Positions 1 to 7,185 of a stretch of DNA of 64,000 nucleotides are shown piece after piece; the stretch's first letter is position 1, and each line of letters starts with the position of its first letter. The translations under genes were made by a program, and so were the position numbers. The DNA is from Acidimicrobiia bacterium. Lineage in GTDB: Bacteria > Actinomycetota > Acidimicrobiia > IMCC26256 > JAOSJL01. The stretch covers positions 1,513,926-1,577,925 of the forward strand of contig JAOSJL010000001.1 in assembly GCA_027494115.1 (NCBI GenBank), in the 5' to 3' direction. The notes under the pieces were generated by a model. It did no database searches. It was not told where the DNA came from and was given only the letters and a program-made list of their open reading frames with translations.

Positions 1-549
1 GACAGGAGACGTTCCCGACCGTCGCAGCGCCTCGAGTGTCGTGGCGTACTTCGCGAAGGCGTGCACGACCAGCGCACCGATGGTGATCCACGCGGCCCAG
101 TAGTGACCGGGGCGGAATCCGAAACCCCACGGCCGCCACACGTTGATGTTGCCGAGGCCGGTGAAGACGAGGAAGAGACCACCTCCGACGAGCGGGATGA
201 TCATCAGGCGCTCGATGAGTTGAGCGGCTGAATCGAAGGGCGGCCACTCGAACAGGCGCGGGTAGACGACCCACAGCTTGGCCAGCAGGACCGGAATGAG
301 CGCCAGCCCCACGACGACGTGTGTTCCCTGGGTCACGCGGTAGAGACCGGCGGGACGGGAGGTCCACAGGAACCAGTCGGGCGGGTTCTGCACCAGGTGC
401 GAGATCAGACCTGTCGTGAAACACACGACGAAACCGATACCGAGTGCGATCCCGAGGACGGCTGCCGTCTGTTCGTTGTGGAGCCTCGGGCGGAACGCGC
501 CGTTGCGGAACGGCCCGACCGTCGGCCGGTCGGGCCAACGGAGCTTCAC
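1..549 (-). CDS. Membrane (cytochrome b561-like) N-terminal domain of a molybdopterin-dependent oxidoreductase, partial
   Basis: About 183 codons read on the minus strand from a GTG at 549 and run off the window edge, so the 3' part is missing. The visible part has at least four hydrophobic segments, including VLGIALGIGFVVCF, and histidines that could bind haem (SHLVQNPPDW, GTHVVVGLAL, GHYWAAW). In many actinobacteria a protein of this kind continues into an extracytoplasmic sulfite-oxidase-type molybdopterin domain, and it sits next to the same methyltransferase, DUF2064 and GT2 genes as here. The start overlaps the methyltransferase stop as GTGA, so the genes are translationally coupled. 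Family assignment rests on the membrane part and context only. Confidence 0.6.
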   Translation of the reverse strand, partial: MKLRWPDRPTVGPFRNGAFRPRLHNEQTAAVLGIALGIGFVVCFTTGLISHLVQNPPDWFLWTSRPAGLYRVTQGTHVVVGLALIPVLLAKLWVVYPRLFEWPPFDSAAQLIERLMIIPLVGGGLFLVFTGLGNINVWRPWGFGFRPGHYWAAWITIGALVVHAFAKYATTLEALRRSGTSPV

Positions 550-1220
550 CGGGGCACCACATCGGGAATTGCGGGATCGGGGGCCTGGCCGGGTGTGGTC
601 AGCACCGCGAGAATCCGGTCGTCCTCGTTCCTCATGTCGGTCAGAGACAGCCCGGCCTCAGCGGCCGTGTCTCCGATCCGGTCGACGGGGAGGGCACACC
701 AGTCGAACCAGGGTCCCGCCTCGACGCGGAGCCCGGACGGGTGGGTGCCTCCGCTGCCCGTGGACTCGATTTCGAGGCGTACTCGGCGGATCTCGCTCGA
801 TGATCCCGGTGGGTCGAGTTCCACGATGAGTCGTCCCCCGGGTCGCACCAGTTCTGCGACACGGCCCAGGAGGTCGACCGGCGCGGCTCCAATGCCGATG
901 TTGCCGTCGAGGAGCAGCGCGCTGCCCCATCGACCCGATCCGGGAACAGGGTCGAACACGGAGCGATGAAGGACGGGCGCCCCCCGGCGGCGCGCCAGAT
1001 CGAGCGCCGGGTCACACACGTCGATACCGAGGACGGGCACGCCCTGTTCGGCCAGAGCGACGACGTGTCGACCGGGGCCGCACCCGATGTCGAGCACAGG
1101 GGGGACCACGTGGGCGACGAGCGCGCGCTCGGAGGGATCGGCGGGTGTCGCCCACCGGTTCGACGGCGGTGCGTACGGAGTCCCACAGCTCCCTCGCAGA
1201 AGCGCGACCGGCGCCGTCAT
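546..1220 (-). CDS. Class I SAM-dependent methyltransferase
   Basis: A 224-residue protein starting at the ATG that overlaps the upstream DUF2064 stop (ATGA). The SAM-binding motif I is clear near residue 45 (DIGCGPGRHVVALAEQGV), followed by the acidic end of strand 2 (VLGIDVCDPALDLA) and a motif IV-like segment (LLLDGNIGIG). The rest matches the compact Methyltransf_11/25 fold. It lies in a four-gene minus-strand set with GT2, DUF2064 and an oxidoreductase, each joined by four-base overlaps, which suggests one polycistronic message. The substrate is unknown; a lipid- or sugar-linked envelope precursor is plausible from the glycosyltransferase neighbours. A much longer open frame exists upstream in the same phase but it is an antisense-type shadow. 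Confidence 0.8.
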   Translation of the reverse strand: MTAPVALLRGSCGTPYAPPSNRWATPADPSERALVAHVVPPVLDIGCGPGRHVVALAEQGVPVLGIDVCDPALDLARRRGAPVLHRSVFDPVPGSGRWGSALLLDGNIGIGAAPVDLLGRVAELVRPGGRLIVELDPPGSSSEIRRVRLEIESTGSGGTHPSGLRVEAGPWFDWCALPVDRIGDTAAEAGLSLTDMRNEDDRILAVLTTPGQAPDPAIPDVVPR

Positions 1221-1882
1221 GATCCGATTCCTCTCATGATCCCGTTCCCCGCGTGACACTTCTCCGCCGCACTGACCGCGGCGGAGAAGCGTGTCCCGGT
1301 GGCACTCGCCGACACGGTGACGGCGTCGTCGAAGACATCGACATCGGTCAGGGTGGGGAGCGCGACGTGACGGAGCCCGAGTGCGTCGAGTCGGGCCACC
1401 TGATGGTCGTAGGTGTCGGCGGTGCTCATGGGGACTCCCTCGAAGACGCGAGGGTCCGGGTGCTGGAGCCCGATGGCCCACCACCCGCCGTCGGTTGCAG
1501 CGCCGAGCACCGCGTCGGTACTGAGGAGAAGGCGCGAGGAATCCTCGAGAAGCCCGGGGTCCACCTGTGGTGTGTCCATTCCGATCAGCAGGGCGGGCCC
1601 ACCGGCGGATTCGAAGGCGCCGGCGAGCCGTGTGTCGAGGCCGCCGCTGGACTGCGGCACGACGTCGACTCCGTCGGGTAGCCACCAACCCGGCTCGCCT
1701 TCCAGGGCCAGAAGACGGCGACGCGCCGAGGTCGCCGCAACGGCGGCGAGCGTGTCGGCGAGAGCCGCAGCCGCGAGATCGGCGGCCTGCTCGGGAGAGC
1801 ACGGAGGACAGAGCCTTGTCTTGACCCGACCCGGCCGAGGCTCCTTGGCGATGACGATGAGCGTGACGTCGGGAGTACTCAT
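1217..1882 (-). CDS. DUF2064 / TIGR04282 glycosyltransferase-like protein
   Basis: About 221 residues from the ATG at 1882 (MSTPDVTLIVIAKEPRPG). The start TLIVIAKEPRPGRVKTRL is the hallmark of the DUF2064 family, a nucleotidyl/glycosyltransferase-A fold related to CofC and MobA; LIGMDTPQVDPGLL corresponds to the conserved GxDxPxL nucleotide-binding loop. Databases often label the family 'arsenosugar biosynthesis', which is not supported by this context. The start overlaps the GT2 stop and the stop overlaps the methyltransferase start, both as ATGA. A longer start at 1930 is possible but would lie inside the GT2 gene and adds a non-conserved leader. Likely acts with the GT2 enzyme on one glycosylated product. 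Confidence 0.8.
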   Translation of the reverse strand: MSTPDVTLIVIAKEPRPGRVKTRLCPPCSPEQAADLAAAALADTLAAVAATSARRRLLALEGEPGWWLPDGVDVVPQSSGGLDTRLAGAFESAGGPALLIGMDTPQVDPGLLEDSSRLLLSTDAVLGAATDGGWWAIGLQHPDPRVFEGVPMSTADTYDHQVARLDALGLRHVALPTLTDVDVFDDAVTVSASATGTRFSAAVSAAEKCHAGNGIMRGIGS

Positions 1883-2520
1883 GCGAGGACACGGCGCATG
1901 TCGCGAATCGTGCGAGCTGTGCCCCGCCACGTCCCGGTGACCTTCGAGCGCCCCTCCCGCTGCTCGTAAGCCACCGGTACCTCATGGACACGCCATCCCT
2001 CGTCGAGCGCCCGCACCACCATCTCCAGCGGCCATCCGAAACGGCGGTCCCGGAGTTCGAGCCCGAGCAGGCGATCGCGGCGTGCGGCACGCATCGGCCC
2101 GAGATCGCGCAGGTGGACTCCGTAGCGTCGCCGAAGCGTCCGGACCAGGACGCGGTTACCCAGCCGTGCGTGCACGGGCCACGCGCCGCGCGACGCCTGG
2201 CGCGCACCGAGGATGAGGTCCGCGTCGCCGGCGACGATGGGATCGGCGACTCCCAGGAGGTCGACCGGGTCGAGGGAACCATCACAGTCCATGAAACAGA
2301 CGATGTCGGCCGTGGACGCGCTCAGCCCCGCGAAACACGCGGCACCGAACCCGCGCCGAGGTTCGTGCACGACGGTGGCACCGAGATCAGAGGCGATCGC
2401 GGCCGAGCCGTCGGTGGATCCGTTGTCGACGACGATCGGACGGAAGCCGGAGGGCATCGCGCCGAGTACACCCGGCAGGGCGAGAGCCTCGTCCAGAACG
2501 GGGAGGACAACGTCGGCCAC
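1879..2520 (-). CDS. Family 2 glycosyltransferase (DPM1/GtrB-like, single GT-A domain)
   Basis: 213 residues from a GTG start (VADVVLPVLDEALALPGVL). The nucleotide-sugar site is clear: PIVVDNGSTDGSA early and the metal-binding aspartates in FMDCDGSLDP around residue 75. There are no C-terminal transmembrane helices, so it is a short soluble or peripheral enzyme that probably glycosylates a polyprenyl phosphate or similar acceptor. An in-frame TAG lies 57 bases upstream, limiting other starts. It is the first gene of the minus-strand set and is divergent from the membrane glycosyltransferase at 2644, with 123 bases between them that must hold both promoters. I see no firm promoter elements there. 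Confidence 0.82.
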   Translation of the reverse strand: MADVVLPVLDEALALPGVLGAMPSGFRPIVVDNGSTDGSAAIASDLGATVVHEPRRGFGAACFAGLSASTADIVCFMDCDGSLDPVDLLGVADPIVAGDADLILGARQASRGAWPVHARLGNRVLVRTLRRRYGVHLRDLGPMRAARRDRLLGLELRDRRFGWPLEMVVRALDEGWRVHEVPVAYEQREGRSKVTGTWRGTARTIRDMRRVLA

Positions 2521-2643
2521 GTCGCGAACCGTACCCAGGACGGGATGCGCATCGGGGAGGTATGTGCTTACGATTCGCTAAACATCGCGGGGATATCGTC
2601 CGTGCAGGTGGGTCGGTACACCTCCCCGCTGTAGATTTCGCCC

Positions 2644-4017
2644 GTGCGCCGCCGGTGGGCCATCGTGGCAGGAGCCCTCGTGGCGTGGGCCCTGCTCATC
2701 GTCGCGGCGAGGCTCTGGGGTCTGCACCTCATCGACGAACTCGGCCGCGAGGCGTTGCGCCTGAGTGCTCCGCCGTTGGTCGGATGGGACGATCTGCGTC
2801 TCAGCGTGCGCATCGTCGTTCCGGTGGGTGTCGCCGGCGTGATCGTGGTGTGGGCACCGGATCTCGTGAGGCGTCTCGAGTGGCGGCGTCTGCTCGCCGT
2901 GGCGGCCGCGGCGACCGCTCTGTGGGCACTGGCTCTCGCATTCACCGACGGCCTCGACGGCATCACCGCACCGACCGTGCTTCCCGGCGACGAGTACCTC
3001 CTCGACGTGGATCAGGTGGGTTCACCCACCGACTTCCTGTCGGGATTCACCGACAACATCGACAGCTATTCCACGCATGTTCGCTCCCATCCACCAGGGG
3101 CGGTGCTCTCGCTGTGGTCGATGGACCGCCTGGGCCTCGGTGGTCAGGGTTGGGCCGCGGCTCTCTTCATCTTGGGCGGCGCCCTGGCGGTTCCGTCTGT
3201 GCTCGTGGCCGTGCGCGACGTGGCGGGTGAGACGCAGGCACGTGCTGCCGCCCCGTTCGTCGTCTTGGCGCCGGCTGCGGTCTGGATCGCCACGAGCGCG
3301 GATGCTCTGTTCGCGGGTGTGGCCGCCGCAGCCGTTGCCGCTGTGGTGGTGGCCATGGGACAGGTGGGCCGCCGAGCGGACGCGTGGAGTACCGCGGGCG
3401 GTCTCCTCTTCGGGGCCACACTCATGCTGTCCTACGGCCTGGCGCTCATCGCCGTGATCCCGTTCGTCGTGGCACTGGCGCGTCGACGCTTCCGGCCGCT
3501 CGCGGTGGCGGGACTCGCCGCCTCGGCGGTTCTGGCGTGTTTCTGGGTGGCCGGCTTCTCGTATGTCGACGGATGGTCCACGACCCGCGGCGAGTATCTC
3601 GAGAGCGTGGCGTCGACCCGCCCATTCGGCTATTTCGTGTGGGCGAACTTGGCAGCGCTCGCGATCGTCGTGGGGCCGGCGACCGCTGCGGGTCTGGCGC
3701 TCCTTCGCGATCGGCGGATGTGGCTCCTCGTCGGGGGAGCGCTCGGCGCGATCGCGATCGCCGACCTCTCCGGCTTTTCGAAGGGCGAGGTCGAGCGGAT
3801 CTGGCTGCCGTTCGCTCTCTGGCTCCTTCCGGCCGGGGCTGTGTTGGCGAAGGACGTGTTGGCGAAGGACGTGTTGGAGGAGGACCCGTCGGCGAAGGAC
3901 CCGTCGGCGAAGGACGCGGTGGGTAGGAACGCATCAGGGATGGTTCTTCGCGGATGGCTGACCGCCCAGGCCGTCGTGGCCCTCGCCGTCCAGACCGGTA
4001 TCCGGACACGATGGTGA
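2644..4017 (+). CDS. Polytopic membrane protein, probable GT-C/mannosyltransferase-type
   Basis: 457 residues from GTG. About ten hydrophobic helices alternate with short loops; the first (WAIVAGALVAWALLIVAARL) is followed by an extracytoplasmic stretch with GDEYLLDVDQVG and, near residue 145, SHPPGAVLSLW, an arrangement seen in GT-C glycosyltransferases and their uncharacterised relatives. The C-terminal loop before the last helix carries five copies of a 15-base repeat (see the repeat entry). It precedes and overlaps the response regulator start, as in other actinobacterial clusters with GT2, DUF2064, methyltransferase and a two-component pair. It may add sugars to lipid carriers outside the membrane; catalytic residues cannot be confirmed by eye. 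Confidence 0.6.
   Translation: MRRRWAIVAGALVAWALLIVAARLWGLHLIDELGREALRLSAPPLVGWDDLRLSVRIVVPVGVAGVIVVWAPDLVRRLEWRRLLAVAAAATALWALALAFTDGLDGITAPTVLPGDEYLLDVDQVGSPTDFLSGFTDNIDSYSTHVRSHPPGAVLSLWSMDRLGLGGQGWAAALFILGGALAVPSVLVAVRDVAGETQARAAAPFVVLAPAAVWIATSADALFAGVAAAAVAAVVVAMGQVGRRADAWSTAGGLLFGATLMLSYGLALIAVIPFVVALARRRFRPLAVAGLAASAVLACFWVAGFSYVDGWSTTRGEYLESVASTRPFGYFVWANLAALAIVVGPATAAGLALLRDRRMWLLVGGALGAIAIADLSGFSKGEVERIWLPFALWLLPAGAVLAKDVLAKDVLEEDPSAKDPSAKDAVGRNASGMVLRGWLTAQAVVALAVQTGIRTRW
3841..3915 (+). repeat. Five tandem 15-bp repeats inside the membrane glycosyltransferase gene
   Basis: Units start at 3841, 3856, 3871, 3886 and 3901. Two begin GTGTTGGCGAAGGAC, one is GTGTTGGAGGAGGAC and two are CCGTCGGCGAAGGAC, encoding VLAKD, VLAKD, VLEED, PSAKD, PSAKD. 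The period is a multiple of three, so copy number can change without breaking the frame. The repeat encodes a charged loop just before the last membrane helix. Confidence 0.95.
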
Positions 4018-4724
4018 ACGTGTCCGGGGGTCCCGCCACCGCTTCGCGGCAGGTACTCGTCGTGGAGGACGACCCTACGGTGTCGGAGGTCGTCGTGCGC
4101 TACCTCGAGCGTGACGGGTACGTCGTCCGCGCGGTCGGCGACGGTACCGCGGCGCTGGAGGAGGCCGCTGAGCACCCGCCCGACCTGGTGATCCTCGACC
4201 TCATGCTTCCCGGTCTCGACGGTCTCGAGGTGTGTCGCCGGCTACGCCAGGAAGCACGGGTGCCCGTGGTGATGCTCACGGCACGGGGGGAGGAGGAGGA
4301 TCGCCTGGCCGGGCTCGAGCACGGCGCGGACGACTACGTCACCAAACCCTTCTCGCCCCGTGAGTTGATGGCGAGGGTTCGAGCCGTGCTGCGCCGTACG
4401 TACGCTCCCGCACCCGGGTCGACGAAAGAGCCCCTGATCCGCGAGGGTCTCACCATCGACAGGAACGCCCGCACGGTCGAGCTCGACGGTACTGCGGTGC
4501 ATCTCACCGCACGCGAGTTCGACCTCCTGGCCTTTCTGGCCTCCAACCCGGGAACGGCTTTTCCCCGGGAGGAGTTGCTCGAGCAGGTGTGGGGATACAG
4601 CTATGGCGACGCGTCGACTGTGACGGTGCACATCCGACGGCTGCGCGAGAAGATCGAGGAGGCGCCGTCGGCGCCGAGGAGGATCGTGACGGTATGGGGC
4701 GTCGGCTACAGGTTCACGACATGA
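4011..4724 (+). CDS. OmpR/PhoB-family response regulator
   Basis: 237 residues from the ATG at 4011, which overlaps the preceding stop. The receiver domain (about residues 12-125) shows the acidic pair VVEDD, the phosphoacceptor Asp63 in ILDLMLPGLDG, the Thr in VVMLTARG and the Lys in VTKPFSPREL. The C-terminal winged helix (about 140-235) ends with the typical VTVHIRRLREKIE and VWGVGYRF. It is cotranscribed with the sensor kinase that starts on its stop codon (ATGA). Its targets are unknown, but the position between glycosyltransferase and epimerase genes suggests control of envelope carbohydrate genes. Confidence 0.95.
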   Translation: MVNVSGGPATASRQVLVVEDDPTVSEVVVRYLERDGYVVRAVGDGTAALEEAAEHPPDLVILDLMLPGLDGLEVCRRLRQEARVPVVMLTARGEEEDRLAGLEHGADDYVTKPFSPRELMARVRAVLRRTYAPAPGSTKEPLIREGLTIDRNARTVELDGTAVHLTAREFDLLAFLASNPGTAFPREELLEQVWGYSYGDASTVTVHIRRLREKIEEAPSAPRRIVTVWGVGYRFTT

Positions 4725-6073
4725 CCGCGCACGGGACCCACTGCACCGGGCCGGGCACGGGCCGGCACAGCACGAGGAGAACAGTTGTTCTCGTGGGCGG
4801 CGTCACGGCCGCCGGATTCATGCTCACAGCCGTCGTGGCCTCGGCTCGGTCGATGTCGCGGGCGCATTTCGTCGAGCTGCTCGTCATCAGTGTCGGGGCA
4901 GCGCTCGTTGCCGGCGCTGTGGGCGCGTTGGCGTTGTGTCTCGCGCGGCGGCGCTCCATCGGCGTGCAGGTGGCGATCGTCATTCTCGCTGCGGTTGGAG
5001 CGGCAGGTCTCGGCGCGTGGGTCGCGGCCCGACGGATGTTCATCTCCAGCGCGGATGCCGCAGCGCTCGACGTCGTGCTCCTGGCGGCAGGATCCGTGGG
5101 TGTGGCCGCAGCGCTGCTCCTCGGTGAGCGTGTCTCGAGGGCCAGCGACGCTCTCGCGCAGCGGACACGACGGATCGGCGACGACGCGTCGTCAGCGACC
5201 CCGCTCGAGGTTTCACCCGAGAGTCCGGCGGTCACAACCGGTCGAGGAGCGCCCGGCGAACTGCGGCGCCTCGAACACGAGCTGGACGAGATGTCGCGAC
5301 GACTGAGGGAATCCCGCGAACGTGAAATGGCGATCGAGCAGTCGAGGCGCGAACTCGTGGCATGGGTGAGCCACGATCTGCGCACCCCGCTCGCCGGTAT
5401 CCGTGCGATCGCGGAAGCACTCGAGGACGGCGTGGTCACCGATCCCGATGTCGTTCACGGATACCACACGACGGTCCGCACGCAGGCCGATCGTCTCGCC
5501 GAACTCGTCGACGATCTCTTCGAGTTGAGTCGCGTGGAGGCGGGAGTCGTACGCGCGGATCGCACGCCGGTTCCACTCGGCGACCTCGTGTCGGATGCTC
5601 TGGCAGGGGTCCAGGGTGTGGCGGCCGCCAAGGGAGTCACTGTCGAAGGACGGCTCCGGGGCACGCCACCCGAGGTCACGTGTTCTCCGGTGGATGTCTT
5701 GCGCGTCCTGCGGAATCTTCTGGAGAACGCCATTCGCCACACGCCGGCGAACGGCACCGTTCTCGTGGAAACCGGCAACGGAACGGGGCTCGACGGCGCA
5801 TCGTCGGCGCCCGTGGCCTGGGTGTCGGTTCTCGACAGTGGCGGCGGAATCCCCGAGCAGGATCTGGAGCGCGTGTTCGACGCCTCGTACCGCGGCGATA
5901 CCGCACGCTCCGTCGGAGAATCCGCGGGAGACGGTGGCGGTGCCGGGGCGGGTCTGGGACTGACGATCGCACGCGGGCTCGTCGAGGCACACGACGGTCG
6001 GATCTCGGTTCGCAACGACGACGGCGGGGCGCGCTTCACGGTGAGCCTGCCGCTCGGGTCGACGTCGCCGTGA
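4721..6073 (+). CDS. Membrane sensor histidine kinase (HisKA/HATPase_c)
   Basis: 450 residues from the ATG overlapping the regulator stop. The N-terminal third holds about four hydrophobic segments (VVLVGGVTAAGFMLTAVVAS, FVELLVISVGAALVAGA, VQVAIVILAAVGAAGLGAWV, AALDVVLLAAGSVGVAAALL) with no large extracellular sensor, then a coiled-coil linker. The H-box is VSHDLRTPLAGI with His218; N-box NLLENAIRHT; G-boxes DSGGGIP and GAGLGLTIARGLVEAH. The sensing part is intramembrane, as in kinases that perceive lipids or envelope stress. It pairs with the OmpR-type regulator just upstream. Its stop lies in the first unit of a 14-base tandem repeat. Confidence 0.93.
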   Translation: MTAHGTHCTGPGTGRHSTRRTVVLVGGVTAAGFMLTAVVASARSMSRAHFVELLVISVGAALVAGAVGALALCLARRRSIGVQVAIVILAAVGAAGLGAWVAARRMFISSADAAALDVVLLAAGSVGVAAALLLGERVSRASDALAQRTRRIGDDASSATPLEVSPESPAVTTGRGAPGELRRLEHELDEMSRRLRESREREMAIEQSRRELVAWVSHDLRTPLAGIRAIAEALEDGVVTDPDVVHGYHTTVRTQADRLAELVDDLFELSRVEAGVVRADRTPVPLGDLVSDALAGVQGVAAAKGVTVEGRLRGTPPEVTCSPVDVLRVLRNLLENAIRHTPANGTVLVETGNGTGLDGASSAPVAWVSVLDSGGGIPEQDLERVFDASYRGDTARSVGESAGDGGGAGAGLGLTIARGLVEAHDGRISVRNDDGGARFTVSLPLGSTSP

Positions 6074-6112
6074 CGGCAATCCTGTGACGGCAGTTCTGTG
6101 ACGGCAGTTCTG
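6071..6112 (+). repeat. Three tandem 14-bp repeats at a stop/start junction
   Basis: Units TGACGGCAATCCTG (6071-6084), TGACGGCAGTTCTG (6085-6098) and TGACGGCAGTTCTG (6099-6112), followed by TGAACATG. Each unit boundary carries a GTGA or TGTGA, so the stop codon of the kinase and a potential GTG start are repeated. The repeat pushes the epimerase start about 45 bases away from the kinase stop, whereas most genes here overlap by four bases. Confidence 0.9.
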
Positions 6113-6117
6113 TGAAC

Positions 6118-7185
6118 ATGCGGGTCCTCGTGACCGGCGGGTCCGGATTCATCGGGTCCCACATCGTCGACGCGCTCATGGAGCGGGGGTTCGATGTGCG
6201 CGTGCTCGACGTCCTGCACCCCGCCGCACACGACGGGCCACCGGCGGACCAGCGCACCGACGTCGACGTACGTCGGGTCGATCTTCGTGACCGCGACGCC
6301 GTGATCGATGCCCTCGGCGGCGTCGACGCGGTGTGTCACCAGGCGTCGATGGTCGGTCTCGGCGTGGACTTCGGCGATGTCGAGGACTACGTCGCCCACA
6401 ATGATCAAGGAACCGCAACGCTCCTCGGTGCCATGCACGCCGCGCACGTGCCCGAGCGTGTCGTGCTCGCGAGCAGCATGGTCGTCTATGGCGAAGGGCG
6501 GTACCGCTGCGCCGCTCACGGTCTCGTGCGCCCGGGGCCCCGCGATCGCGAGCGCCTCGAGGCCGGTCTCTGGGAGCCACCGTGTCCCGAATGTGGAGCC
6601 GACCTCACACCTGAGTCCGTGCCGGAGGACGCACCCGCCGACCCGCGCAATGTCTACGCCGCCACCAAGCTCCACCAGGAGCACCTGTGTGCCGCGTTCA
6701 GCCGCGAGCACGGTGTCCCGCTCACGGTGCTGCGATACCACAATGTCTACGGGCCGCGCATGCCCCGCAACACGCCCTACGCCGGCGTGGCGTCGCGGTT
6801 CCGGAGCGCGTACGAGAACGGTATGGCGCCGAGCGTCTTCGAGGATGGTGGTCAGCGTCGCGACTTCGTCCACGTGCAAGATGTCGCTGCGGCGAACGTG
6901 GCAGCGCTGACGGCAGCCGAGCCTCGGGACTCGGTCTGCAACGTGGCCAGCGGTACGCCGCGCACGGTGCTCGACATGGCAGAAGCACTACACGTGGTGT
7001 TCCCCGATGCGCCACCGCCCCAGGTCGTCGGCGGCTACCGGCCGGGCGACGTGCGCCACGTGTTCGCGTCCACCGACCGGGCAGCGGAGATCATCGGATT
7101 TCGTGCCTCGGTGATGTTCGAGGACGGAATGCGGGAGTTCGCCGCCGCGCCGATGCGCTTCGGGGAACGCTCTTCGGATCAGTAG
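6118..7185 (+). CDS. NAD-dependent epimerase/dehydratase with a zinc-knuckle insertion
   Basis: 355 residues from ATG 6118 (a GTG at 6112 is also possible). Extended SDR: nucleotide-binding VTGGSGFIGSHIV at the N-terminus, Ser at ASSMVVYGEG (119-120), and the catalytic Tyr180/Lys184 in VYAATK. Between the catalytic Ser and Tyr an insertion of about 40 residues holds Cys131, His134, Cys156 and Cys159 (RCAAHG and PPCPECGAD), a likely zinc site. Relatives with the same insertion occur in the GT2/DUF2064 clusters of other actinobacteria, as far as I recall. Probably interconverts a nucleotide sugar such as UDP-glucose. Its stop overlaps the sortase stop by seven bases (convergent). Confidence 0.85.
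   Translation: MRVLVTGGSGFIGSHIVDALMERGFDVRVLDVLHPAAHDGPPADQRTDVDVRRVDLRDRDAVIDALGGVDAVCHQASMVGLGVDFGDVEDYVAHNDQGTATLLGAMHAAHVPERVVLASSMVVYGEGRYRCAAHGLVRPGPRDRERLEAGLWEPPCPECGADLTPESVPEDAPADPRNVYAATKLHQEHLCAAFSREHGVPLTVLRYHNVYGPRMPRNTPYAGVASRFRSAYENGMAPSVFEDGGQRRDFVHVQDVAAANVAALTAAEPRDSVCNVASGTPRTVLDMAEALHVVFPDAPPPQVVGGYRPGDVRHVFASTDRAAEIIGFRASVMFEDGMREFAAAPMRFGERSSDQ

Noticed and set aside
546..2285. 579-codon open frame on the minus strand
   Set aside because: Only its last 224 codons are the methyltransferase; the upstream part is an Arg/Ser-rich shadow of the DUF2064 and GT2 genes in another phase.
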